Positions 1-10,584 of a DNA stretch of 64,000 nt are shown piece by piece; within the stretch, counting starts at the first letter, position 1, and each line of letters begins with the position of its first letter. This stretch comes from Hofstenia miamia. Its lineage: Eukaryota; Xenacoelomorpha; Acoela. The stretch covers positions 309,135 to 373,134 of the forward strand of contig SCFE01000117.1 in assembly GCA_004352715.1 (NCBI GenBank). The letters run 5' to 3'. The notes beneath the pieces are model-generated. The model had not been told where the DNA came from. It ran no database searches and saw only the letters and a list, made by a program, of their open reading frames with translations. Made by a program: the position numbers and the translations under genes.

Positions 1-4
1 AGTC

Positions 5-1087
5 CATGAAAGCAGCAACTAACCTCAATATCTTTGTTTTCTATCAATAGACCACCCACTCCCGTCTGGGTACGCCGTTGGCAAAGTCAGAAATCGTCTT
101 TATCCAGCCTACTTTTAGATTTGAGATTTATGAACTGTGTTGAATCTAGGATTGAAATTCCGGGGGTGCTGCTTCCAGCTAAAGGGGTGCAGTTTAGAGC
201 CGCAACAATGTCTGGTTTTTTGTAAGCATGGAATGGTAGGTTTTAAGAATGGCATAACACGGATTTTCTAAAATATTGTTTTGGCATGGACGTTTTCATG
301 TGCTCACATTTCCTATCAATTTTTAGGCATTTTAACCGTAACGCATTTCTTCTCTATCAAATAAAATGATCGAAGCAATATATTGTGTCTTATAACCAAC
401 TAAAGAAAATAGATGAACTACAGGTTTGCAAATCAAAATCGAACAATGTCCATGCTGTTCACATGTGAAGATTTAATCATCGAACTTTTCATGCTATGAC
501 AATTCCCGCAGATGAAGCCAGAAAAGGACGTGGGCGGATAAATGTAGGCCCAAGTCCCACTCGAATTCTACGCAGTACATTTGAATCATTGCTATTGCAG
601 CCCATTGTATGCCCATTTTTTAGTATCTTTGTTAAAACATTTTTTAGGGAAGAATTTGAAATTCAATACGTTAATAAGTGAAAATGTAGCCTTAAACAAT
701 GCATTAATGTTCCGTATATTCTTCAATGGTTATGAGTATTTAATTTTTTGTAGAAATCATCACAGATTGTAAAAAAATACCTGGTTTATTTAGGGGTTTG
801 ACATGCTGATGCTAAAGTATACTATTTTTGCATAAAGTTCAAGAATGTTCAAATTTTAGTTATTTACCCTAGTCATGTACAAACAATAATATATCGTAAA
901 GTAAAGTTTTAAGTGTTACTTTGCTTACTATTTGGTAAATTACCTCACACTAAATTTGGTAATAATTTGTTACGGCAGTGTGCGACCAACCTCGCAAAGT
1001 ATAAAATTATTGCATTCAACGCTAAAGAATCTTAAAACAATGCAAGAATGTAATTTCATGAGAATATCGTATTTTATGAATTTAATA
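5..1087. repeat. Dispersed repeat, copy A (pair with 58112-59345)
   Basis: This segment aligns collinearly and in the same orientation with 58112-59345. Shared blocks include the stretch around CCACCCACTCCCGTCTGGGT (54-73), the block around CGAATTCTACGCAGTACATT, and the last 300 bases before the gap. Copy A has a private internal stretch at about 655-745 where copy B carries unrelated sequence. Its right end runs towards the 1000-N gap, so it may continue there. I see no coding potential; short open frames look like chance. It is probably a non-autonomous or decayed transposon of unidentified class. Confidence 0.75.
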
Positions 1088-1104
1088 ACTATATTTGTTA
1101 TAAA

Positions 1105-2104
1105 NNNNNNNNNNNNNNNNNNNNNNNNNNNNNNNNNNNNNNNNNNNNNNNNNNNNNNNNNNNNNNNNNNNNNNNNNNNNNNNNNNNNNNNNNNNNNNNN
1201 NNNNNNNNNNNNNNNNNNNNNNNNNNNNNNNNNNNNNNNNNNNNNNNNNNNNNNNNNNNNNNNNNNNNNNNNNNNNNNNNNNNNNNNNNNNNNNNNNNNN
1301 NNNNNNNNNNNNNNNNNNNNNNNNNNNNNNNNNNNNNNNNNNNNNNNNNNNNNNNNNNNNNNNNNNNNNNNNNNNNNNNNNNNNNNNNNNNNNNNNNNNN
1401 NNNNNNNNNNNNNNNNNNNNNNNNNNNNNNNNNNNNNNNNNNNNNNNNNNNNNNNNNNNNNNNNNNNNNNNNNNNNNNNNNNNNNNNNNNNNNNNNNNNN
1501 NNNNNNNNNNNNNNNNNNNNNNNNNNNNNNNNNNNNNNNNNNNNNNNNNNNNNNNNNNNNNNNNNNNNNNNNNNNNNNNNNNNNNNNNNNNNNNNNNNNN
1601 NNNNNNNNNNNNNNNNNNNNNNNNNNNNNNNNNNNNNNNNNNNNNNNNNNNNNNNNNNNNNNNNNNNNNNNNNNNNNNNNNNNNNNNNNNNNNNNNNNNN
1701 NNNNNNNNNNNNNNNNNNNNNNNNNNNNNNNNNNNNNNNNNNNNNNNNNNNNNNNNNNNNNNNNNNNNNNNNNNNNNNNNNNNNNNNNNNNNNNNNNNNN
1801 NNNNNNNNNNNNNNNNNNNNNNNNNNNNNNNNNNNNNNNNNNNNNNNNNNNNNNNNNNNNNNNNNNNNNNNNNNNNNNNNNNNNNNNNNNNNNNNNNNNN
1901 NNNNNNNNNNNNNNNNNNNNNNNNNNNNNNNNNNNNNNNNNNNNNNNNNNNNNNNNNNNNNNNNNNNNNNNNNNNNNNNNNNNNNNNNNNNNNNNNNNNN
2001 NNNNNNNNNNNNNNNNNNNNNNNNNNNNNNNNNNNNNNNNNNNNNNNNNNNNNNNNNNNNNNNNNNNNNNNNNNNNNNNNNNNNNNNNNNNNNNNNNNNN
2101 NNNN
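1105..2104. other. Assembly gap, 1000 N
   Basis: There are exactly 1000 N, a conventional unknown-size scaffold gap. Any open frames spanning it are artefacts. Confidence 0.98.
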
Positions 2105-2214
2105 ATAAACCAAAAAGACATGCAGAGAAAAGACTGTTGTGTAAAACTAATATCATAATAATGTATTAATGAAAGCATGTATATATAAATCCTACTAATT
2201 GCATTGCATATATA

Positions 2215-2740
2215 ATTTATTCAGAAAACGAAATTGCCTTTATCATGTAAGTCTATATTTCATACGCCTGTAATGTTTAAGTATGCCAAATATTTTCACG
2301 TTTTGTATAAGTGAAAAATGAATTAAACACATGGAATTTTTTATGGATAGGAAACATTGGCGAAAATGAATTACAACAATTGCAAATATTAATCATTAGA
2401 AACTTATGGAATTTTTTACAATGAAAAATAGCAATGTATTTGAAAAAACGAAAGACCGAATTGCCTTTATCATGTAGGTCTATATTTTATATGCCTGTAA
2501 TGTTTAAGTATGGCGAATATTTTTCCATTTTGTATATTGGATATTAGGGAAAAACGAATTAATTGCATGGAATTTTTACAATTAAATAGCAGTGCATTTG
2601 AAAAACGAGATTTAGCTCTTTACATGTAATGCATAGACCCCTGAAAAACGAAATAAATTACAATGATTGCGGATGTTAATCATTAGAACGTGTGGAATTT
2701 TTTACAATTAAATATCAATCAATGTATTTGTTTAATTTTG
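2215..2740. repeat. Diverged tandem repeat array
   Basis: A block starting AAATTGCCTTTATCATGTAA (2230) recurs at about 2460, with shared text through 'gcctgtaatgtttaagtatg'. A shorter motif of the form 'atggaattttttacaat' occurs about four times (near 2330, 2406, 2568 and 2693). The spacing is irregular (about 115-230 bp) and copies are diverged, so this is an old tandem expansion rather than a homogeneous satellite. No gene is seen in 2105-2990. Confidence 0.6.
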
Positions 2741-2989
2741 CCAAAAAATAATTTGTTTAATTTAAACCTGGCAAAAATATTTTGTCACTAGATGGCGTCC
2801 AATAGAATCAATTCATTCCCTCATGACAAATAGCCATATGTGTTACGAGTACTTGTAGGTGTCTCATTAGGACCTCCTTCTGCCTTTTCTTACTACTTAT
2901 AATGAGTCACCTAAGTTATGCAAATATATTATTTACTGATCAAAATGATGTTTTTTATTGAAAACTTGATATTCAATTAAAATGGGCCC

Positions 2990-3540
2990 TAAAAATTTCA
3001 AAGATAGGTTCTTCCAGAACTAGGCAGTTTATTTCTAGCTCTATCCTTTTCTCAAAACAGCTAATCAGATTGAACACAAAGTTAACATTTTTTAAGCTCA
3101 TCAAGAAATTAAATTACCACCTTATAATATCATTTCAATGCCTGGATTTATTCATAAGCAGAATTCCAGTTCAAAACACTTTACCTACATTCAGTATAGA
3201 AAAAAGGTTTGGAAACAATCATTCATTAATACTGCTATTCAAATTTGGAACTCATTGCTAGAGAAATAAACAGTGAATATTTGCAAGCTTTTAAGAAGTA
3301 CATTTCCCTTAAGCAAAATTATATATTGAGTAAAGCATGGCTAGGATACAAATTCTACAATACCTCATTTTTGAAATGTTTATAGTAATTTATCCCTAGC
3401 CTGGTAGATTTATTATATGTATTGTTTTATTCTATTGTATTTATTTGTATAATGTTTGTATATTCGATGACACTATTCAAATATATTACCAATTTGTAAT
3501 TGTTAATATTTATCTGAAAAAAGAATATCTTATCTTAACC
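2990..3540 (+). mobile_element. LINE 3' end, degenerate
   Basis: Three-frame reading gives a decayed LINE C-terminus: ...FSIEKRFGNNHS, then after a frameshift ..INTAIQIWNSLLEK. This is the usual 'iwNsLp' end of jockey/CR1-type polyproteins. The tail ends in repeated 'TATCTTATCTTA' units at about 3525-3537. The same 3' end in reverse orientation occurs at 8739-8830 and in its duplicate near 9443-9545, so this is a multi-copy family with a simple-repeat tail. Confidence 0.6.
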
Positions 3541-3579
3541 TTTTTAAAAGAGAAGCCATTTTCCATATTTACAATGAAT

Positions 3580-3760
3580 TTTCTCCCAGCCTATTATCAA
3601 ATGTGAAAATCTTGGGTAGTTATATTGAGGAACATACTTTAATGCAATGTTGAACATTTATATTAAAGTGGATTGCTGTGGAAGAGGTTGTTGGAAAGAT
3701 TAACAACAATTTCGAATTTTTGAAAAAGATTTAAATTTGTGTCCATGTATTTAGAAGGTT
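3580..3760 (+). mobile_element. LINE reverse-transcriptase C-terminal remnant
   Basis: Plus-strand translation contains VKILGSYIEEHTL followed by frame breaks and a further 'NNNFEFLKKI' stretch. This resembles the 'vkfLGi..d..L.w..Hi' segment downstream of the RT palm in non-LTR elements. It is short and broken. Confidence 0.4.
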
Positions 3761-3999
3761 TTGAACACATTGAGGCAACAAAAAACTTTCATCCTATCGA
3801 GGCGTGCAATGGAAAAATACAAAATCTTGTGGTGCTTTCAGTTTGAGCACAGCATTAATAGTTTTTGAGCTATAAGCATTTAATTTTCCTTATAGGATCA
3901 TGAAAATTCTTCAAAAATCCACAAGCTGTTTAAGGTTAATATTAAATTTAAGGAAAGACTTTGTGTTGTAATCTCTGCTTTGTAAATTTAAAAATACAT

Positions 4000-4450
4000 T
4001 GTAATGTCAAAAATGAGTCACTACCAAAGCAGTTCCCAGCTACTACGCATTTTATGACTTCAAATTCTGCTAAATGCAGATTGCACTTGTTTCTCATTGC
4101 CTACAATAATTTCTAAACACTTAAATTTATCAATTTGGGCAATAGATATAATAAAATTCAGTTTTAAGGGACTAACAGTTAATAGTTGCGTGTTAAGATA
4201 CTTTTAAATATCATAAGTTTGGTTCCTAAATTATAATTCTATGCATTAAGTGATTTATTAATTGTAAAGCAAGAATGTGTCATCTGCGTATCGAATAATT
4301 GTAGAGTTGAGTTACGGCTTTAGTGAGATAATTTAAATAAAGTGAAAAGATAGAGCCCCAAAAATGTTCCTCGTGGAATACTTTGTAGGCATTCCCCCAC
4401 AATTGATAGGGTCTCACTATTCTAACACGCTGATAGTTTACCCCATTTCA
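4000..4450 (-). mobile_element. LINE reverse-transcriptase remnant with YADDT motif
   Basis: The reverse strand encodes a decayed 'G.P.GT.LG..LF' RT motif (about 4350-4410), then RYADDT (about 4285) and a downstream LNFIISIAQIDKFKCLEII-like block. These occur in the order expected for the non-LTR RT palm. Stops and frameshifts make it a pseudogene. It is opposite in orientation to the flanking LINE pieces, so it is a separate insertion. Confidence 0.5.
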
Positions 4451-4705
4451 TACCAGACCTACTTAAATACTTTGCAATTAACAATTTTTAAATATAATAC
4501 TTTTAGAAAGCATATTAAGAGAAGTGTATGTGCAATTAGTTTTTGGAAGTGTTATCTTATGATATTTAGTAGCTTCCCAATTTGAGTACCTTGGTATAAA
4601 CTTAGGAAAATGTCAAAAACTTGAAATTTTTCAAAACACAATGAATGGACTATGTACAAAGGTTAAATTTATATTGAAGTCAGTGATGCATAAGGAAAAT
4701 ATAAA

Positions 4706-5930
4706 TTGAGAGTTAGCTTAGGAAATATCAAAAAATGTGAAAAAAATTCGTTGACATTGGTTAATAGACGTAATAAAAAAACTGTCAATCTAGTTTGCGA
4801 CTTCCTTTTATACAGGACACAATTTGTTGACTTCAATGGGCGACATTCGCGACTTCTCAGCACAAACGCTGGTATACCCCAAGGCTCTATTCTGGGGCCA
4901 ATCTTATTCAACTTATTATATGATGATCTTGTTTTGAACGGAGATGATGTCTCTTTAGTAAAATACGCAGATGATGCTACAATCCTACTGGGTGGAACGC
5001 GTGGTCAAGACAGGGCCCAAGAAGTGCTTTGCGCTGTGAAAGACTGGTGTAATAACAACAACCTATCGATGAACGAAGAAAAAACGGTTGAAATGTTTTT
5101 TTCTAAGGGTAGCTCTCCTTTGACTACTACACAATACCCATCTGGCAAACTCTTTCAAGCCATTAAAATCCTTGGAGTGTACATTGATAATGCCTTGTCA
5201 TTTGAAGAACATGTCTCAAGGCTTCTACAAAAATGCAGAAGCAAAATGTTCCTTCTAAATAAGTTAAAGGCATAAGGTTACTCCTTACGCGAGCTCAAGA
5301 TACTTTACACTGCGTTGATATTGCCAAACATAACCTATTCGGTTTCAGTATGGGGAGGATGCAGGAAGTCATTACAGCAACTCATAGACAAACTACAGAG
5401 GAAGGCAATGCGACTGGGATATACGGATAACTTTGAATCTATCGAAACAATTGTGAGAAAGTCAGATGAAAAGCTGTTGAAGAGAATGTACTATGAGGAC
5501 CATTTACTATCAGATCTAGTACCTGGAAGAAGTGACTATGCCTCTACAAGTCTCCGGGAACGTTTACCAGCTTCTGAAAGAGATATTGATAGGAGATTTA
5601 CGTTTATTTTTCCAAACAGATTCTTCAAGAAATACTAGCATTCTCGCTGTAACCTCCACTGTCTACCATATTCAATGATTCTCAGGTTCACACGTTACGA
5701 AATCATCAATCTAGAAATTGTCTTCGCTTCCTATTTGCATTATCTACTTCCCAAGTCTCCAACCCTTACCAAAAACACCGACACGAAAGGAAGACCACAC
5801 CAGAGCTATCACGTCCGTGAAATGCCGCAAATAACTCTGCAAGTGAGGTGAATTTTATTATAGGTCGTAAATTTAGTCAGTTTGATGTGTTTCATTCTAA
5901 AATAAAGATAATTTCTAATTTCTAATTAAA
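4706..5930 (+). mobile_element. Non-LTR retrotransposon RT and 3' end (pseudogene)
   Basis: An open stretch at 4706-5275 (about 189 aa) carries RT motifs GIPQGSILGPILFNLLYDDL (about 4869-4928) and KYADDATIL (about 4960-4986), with the catalytic YADD intact. It also carries the 'ikiLGVYiDnaLsFeeHV' block. A single stop at 5273 separates it from a continuation (5276-5638) ending in LLSDLVPGRSDYA..LRERLP and a final stop. The 3' UTR ends near 5930 with an AATAAAG-like signal and repeated 'TTTCTAA' units. The 5' part (endonuclease, ORF1) is absent, so it is 5'-truncated. The C-terminal 'DLVPxRSxYA' signature is shared with the minus-strand remnant at 22815-23400, indicating one family. Confidence 0.8.
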
Positions 5931-6674
5931 GCCAATGCTGACATCGCAAAGCACTAAAAATACTATAGATATCAATAAAAGAAATTAGGGGAAATTAAAA
6001 ACAATCATAAGGCATGCTTTTAAAGACATGGTCCCCATTTGAGGACCTTCGTATGAAATTGGTTAAGTAATTATTTGTTCAAGAATGGTATAATTGATAG
6101 AATGCATGCTATTCCCACATAGTCATTATTATCTGTTCATTTTCTCGAGGACTCAGCCGAGAAAAGTAGAGCATCTGTTGTTGAAGTTTTTACGAAATCC
6201 AAATGAAATAATGAAGATTTATCTTTCAAAAGTTTATTTGTCACTAAAACTCAAAAAAGCATCTTTTCAAAAATTTTTCTAAAGGGGAAGTGGTTGAAAA
6301 CAGTATGTGCAATAATTTGAATACAATTTGACATTTTTATAGTTGAACATTATCTGAAAACATATTTTTAATACATGTGCAAGATAAAAAGTTCAGCAGT
6401 ATTAATCTTTGTAAATTCAAATTTCATGCATTCCATTTATCGTAGAAAATACAACAAACGAATTTATGAAATAACCAGTCAAGTTGAAGAGAGTTGCATA
6501 ACCTTTTCGAAGCCATCATTCTTCTTAAATACATTGAGCTACTAGACAAATAACACAACATATCAAAATCGATTATTTTTCAATCAAAATCTCTCTCGTC
6601 ATTTTCTAACTAATTCTAATATTTAAAACTGTTTTATGATGCAAAACTATCCTTGAAATTATAAATTACGAACT
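5931..6674. other. Intergenic, nothing recognised
   Basis: This is AT-rich sequence between the LINE tail and the 3' end of the Rab gene. No protein similarity, RNA gene or clear repeat is visible. It presumably includes the Rab 3' UTR; I see no convincing AATAAA on the minus strand. Confidence 0.5.
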
Positions 6675-7283
6675 CTAGCATGCTGACTGCAAACATTTCC
6701 TTTTGTTTTTGCTAGATGGTTTGTTAATAAAAATTCTGTCAATCACTGGTTTTGCTCGGTCGTCATTTTTACTTTTTATGTGTCTTGCAATGTCAAAAAA
6801 TGCTTTCTCTACGTTAAAACCGGATTTAGCACTTGTTTCTATAAACTTAGCATTAAACTCAATTCCAAGTTTCTCTCCCCGTGCTTTGGGAACTACTCGA
6901 TTTTCTTCCATATCACATTTATTCCCAATGATCATTTTTTCAACATTCACTCCATCAACATCTTCAATCGTCGACATCCACGTGTAAATGTTGTCGAAGC
7001 TAATTTCATTGGTAACATCATAAACCAAAATGATTCCCAAAGCACCTCTGTAATAGGCTTTTGTTATGGAACGATATCTTTCCTGACCGGCGGTATCCCA
7101 AACTTGTAGTTTAATTATCTTACCATCAAGTACAATGTTACGTATTTTATTGTCAATACCGATTGTTGCAGTGAAGGATTTAAGGGATTCGTTGTTAGCA
7201 AATCGGAATAAAAGAGATGTTTTTCCAACTCCAGAATCTCCAATTAGAATCAATTTGTAGAGGAAATCATAGCTATCATTCAT
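6675..7283 (-). CDS. Rab family small GTPase, Rab8/10-like, single exon
   Basis: The complete 202-residue frame has the five G motifs in order: GDSGVGKT (P-loop, ~16-23), TIGID (switch I, ~40-44), WDTAGQE (~62-68), GNKCD (~121-125) and ETSAK (~151-155). The switch II/RabF context [13 protein letters not shown] and the length fit exocytic Rabs of the Rab8/10/13 group. Such proteins cycle GDP/GTP on membranes and recruit effectors for vesicle transport. Two features are odd. The RabF1 IGIDF phenylalanine, part of the effector-binding hydrophobic triad, is Asn (IGIDN). The tail ends CLQSAC, which is not a standard CC, CXC or CAAX prenylation motif. There is no intron, so it may be a retrocopy or a diverged paralogue. 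The ATG is directly followed by the family's usual N-terminus ([14 protein letters not shown]), which supports the start. Confidence 0.9.
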   Translation of the reverse strand: MNDSYDFLYKLILIGDSGVGKTSLLFRFANNESLKSFTATIGIDNKIRNIVLDGKIIKLQVWDTAGQERYRSITKAYYRGALGIILVYDVTNEISFDNIYTWMSTIEDVDGVNVEKMIIGNKCDMEENRVVPKARGEKLGIEFNAKFIETSAKSGFNVEKAFFDIARHIKSKNDDRAKPVIDRIFINKPSSKNKRKCLQSAC

Positions 7284-8549
7284 TTCAACACCAAACTCAA
7301 TATTTACTAACTAATTATTTGTTATACAAAGATGTTTGCAATTGAACCTCACTGTTTATATAACAATGAAATGTGCGCCTAAATTTAACTTTCCTTCTTC
7401 AATTGAACAAAGAGAATATGCCTACGAAATACCTAATATCGATTCATTGTAAACAATATTTAAAGAAGGAATCTTTATTCAGATATTTACAAAATCCACT
7501 GATACTTTCAGCAACTCAGAAAGCGTTAATAAATTTTCACAAATAAAATATTTCACACTTGGCTATGAAGAAGACAAAGAAGAAATATTCATTATTGTTG
7601 CAACATTGTTTACAAACATACTAAAAAACACATGCTGATAAACTAAATACTGCAATAACAGCATCAAAATATCCAATGCACAAAACAGAAGTTAATATTT
7701 CCAGAAATTGGATATTTAAATATATTTGCAAGTTTTTCAAATTATTGCTAGTTAAACCAATTATAGGAAGTCTATCCTGAGCAACCTTATTGAAAAATTT
7801 GGGGTAAATGGCAGCAAATTTAATACTTAACTTCTTTGAACTTATCCCGATTATCTAGTTTTCTTATATATAATATTATGACAAGTTATTCCAATTCTCA
7901 ATTTTGCAATTAAAAACTGATTTTTTTGAAATATTCCATTGGAGCTTTACTTTTCCGATTGTAAAATTTTGTTTATTGAGTGAGCTACTCAAAATAGAAG
8001 GAAATTAATTTTGAAAAGATAGTCGCTTGTTTACAATATCCCACAATTTAATTAAGAAAAACTAATAGAAAACGAAATTTTTCATGTCTGTGAAGATTTA
8101 TTGACATTAAAACACAACTTTTGAGTAGAATTAATTTTGGAATTTGATTTATATAACAATGATAGTTTAATAAACGCAACAATACATAATGTTGCTCATT
8201 ATTTTGCTTAAATCATATTCTTATAATGCTTTAGTTTCTATCAGTTGAATGATTTTGATTGAAACCCTTCAATCTGTGCTCAAATTTTGTTTTAGAATTA
8301 TGAAAATATATTTTCATACTAAATTACATTGCCACACGGATCTATCAAGTATTAAGCAAAGTAGCACAGCTCAAATTCCACCAAGTAATTAATAAATCGG
8401 GACGATTTAACTTAACCAGTTAACCGCGACTGATGGTCAAGTAATTAAAATCTCGCTAAACAAGACGGAAATACTTTAAATTAGCAACATTTAACCCGAC
8501 CGAGCCAAATTGAACTAATTACGCAAAATCAAAGAATTTAGCATTAAAA
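7284..8549. other. Rab upstream region, no gene recognised
   Basis: This very AT-rich sequence is upstream of the minus-strand Rab start and must contain its promoter and 5' UTR. I see no specific element. No coding or repeat homology is recognised. Confidence 0.5.
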
Positions 8550-9972
8550 CACCGCAATTTATTGAAATCTTAAATTCTTCTAAACAAAAGGGGAAATTTT
8601 TCATTCGTTTCATTAGGAAATCCGACTTACTAAAGAATGACATTTTAGAAATATATAGATAATATTACAGATAAAAAAATACTATATCATTTAATTCACA
8701 TTTAAAAAATTAGGCAGGCCGGCTTTAGTCGACTGCAACCTAAGATAAGATAAGAGATTCTATATTCAGATAAATGTTTACAATTTAATAACATAATTTA
8801 TCTGAATAGTGTCAATAATTTCAAAAAAAACCATACACTCTTACATAATGTTCTAATTGAAACGCTACATGTCAAAAGAATCTCAAGGAATAATGGTATA
8901 TCAAATGTTAAGAAACGGCGGCTCAAGTTCTAGTATTTAGTATTATTAATACGGTAGTAGCCTGGGTCCCGCGAGTAGGGGATTGGACAAGATGGGACAG
9001 CTGCCCCTTTTCATAGTGAGTTGATTGAATTGATTAGTTGTAATCCTATCGAAAGCCGAATTTCTTAGATATACTACTTGATTTTAAGAAATTTAAAATA
9101 CATTTAGTATTGATTGCGTAAAATGAACATATTTTTACTGCACGAAATAACAATATCAATTCTTCCATCCCTATAAATTAAAAAACAACAAAGTATATAC
9201 ACAAGATCAATGAAACCAAGAATTAAAATCAAAGATAATTTCATTCATAAGTTNCACCGCAATTTATTGAAATCTTAAATTCTTCTAAACAAAAGGGGAA
9301 ATTTTTCATTCGTTTCATTAGGAAATCCGACTTACTAAAGAATGACATTTTAGAAATATATAGATAATATTACAGATAAAAAAATACTATATCATTTAAT
9401 TCACATTTAAAAAATTAGGCAGGCCGGCTTTAGTCGACTGCAACCTAAGATAAGATAAGAGATTCTATATTCAGATAAATGTTTACAATTTAATAACATA
9501 ATTTATCTGAATAGTGTCAATAATTTCAAAAAAAACCATACAAATCAACATACTTCACTCTTACATAATGTTCTAATTGAAACGCTACATGTCAAAAGAA
9601 TCTCAAGGAATAATGGTATATCAAATGTTAAGAAACGGCGGCTCAAGTTCTAGTATTTAGTATTATTAATACGGTAGTAGCCTGGGTCCCGCGAGTAGGG
9701 GATTGGACAAGATGGGACAGCTGCCCCTTTTCATAGTGAGTTGATTGAATTGATTAGTTGTAATCCTATCGAAAGCCGAATTTCTTAGATATACTACTTG
9801 ATTTTAAGAAATTTAAAATACATTTAGTATTGATTGCGTAAAATGAACATATTTTTACTGCACGAAATAACAATATCAATTCTTCCATCCCTATAAATTA
9901 AAAAACAACAAAGTATATACACAAGATCAATGAAACCAAGAATTAAAATCAAAGATAATTTCATTCATAAGT
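8550..9972. repeat. Near-identical 0.7-kb direct duplication separated by one N
   Basis: 8550-9253 and 9255-9972 both start CACCGCAATTTATTGAAATC and end TTTCATTCATAAGTT. They appear identical apart from one 15-base indel: the second copy carries AATCAACATACTTCA near 9541-9557. The only base between them is a single N at 9254. That layout is typical of two haplotype contigs joined end to end rather than of a real tandem duplication. It lies in the intergenic space between the Rab and HSD17B10-like genes. Confidence 0.85.
8739..8830 (-). mobile_element. Severely 5'-truncated LINE 3' tail (repeated at about 9443-9545)
   Basis: Read on the minus strand this matches the plus-strand LINE 3' end at about 3450-3540: 'gacactattcaaataa..', then 'ttatctgaa', then the repeated ATCTT tail. 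About 90 bp survive, typical of a dead-on-arrival copy. The second occurrence is due to the surrounding duplication. Confidence 0.6.
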
Positions 9973-10311
9973 TAAAATTACCCATGATGAACGTTGAATT
10001 TTTTAAAATTATCTTTTAAATATTTCAAATAGAACAGTTTACAATGTGGGGTTTTACGTAGTTAGGCATTTGCGTATAATTGGAAAAATCGGCTTTCTAA
10101 TTTTAATCGTAATTTTTATGAATACGAATCTACATATCAACTAATAAAATAAAAAATTGCATATCAATGATGCTTATATTTAATTATCACTTACCACAAG
10201 AAAAGAAACCTAAATGACAAAAAACCTGTTGGAACTGTTCAGTAATTATTACTAACAAATGATCAATATATTTTGAAAAATAAGTCATTAATACAAAATA
10301 TAAATTAACAT

Positions 10312-10584
10312 TTAATAAGGAATAGAACGAAGAGCGCCATCTATACGAATATTAGTGGCGTTTATATAGGAGTTTTCACAAATTGTGTGTGCTAAATGAG
10401 CGAACTCTTCTAATTCCCCCAATCGCTTCGGCTGGGGTACGATAAATTTAAGGAACTTTAAAAACGGTTTGCTACTGTTCAAAGTAGTTGGAGTCTTGAA
10501 AAGGCCCGGAGCAATTCCATTTACTCGAATGCCACAATAACTCAAATCACGCGCAAGAGGTAGTATAGCAGCGGACAAAGCACC
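10312..10584 (-). CDS. HSD17B10: HSD17B10-like exon 3 (C-terminal)
   Basis: This exon encodes 90 residues and a TAA stop. The acceptor is ATTTAG|GGT, phase 0. It opens GALSAAILPLARDLSYCGIRV and closes with ..ATNIRIDGALRSIPY, matching the family C-terminus. It lies 4.9 kb from exon 2 across a transposon-rich intron. Nothing is recognised between 9973 and 10311. Confidence 0.85.
   Translation of the reverse strand, partial: GALSAAILPLARDLSYCGIRVNGIAPGLFKTPTTLNSSKPFLKFLKFIVPQPKRLGELEEFAHLAHTICENSYINATNIRIDGALRSIPY

Noticed and set aside
932-2178. Open frames of 340-408 codons on both strands at 932-2178
   Set aside because: They consist almost entirely of N from the assembly gap.
6703-7109. 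Plus-strand frames at 6703-6987 and 6780-7109
   Set aside because: They are antisense shadows of the Rab gene.
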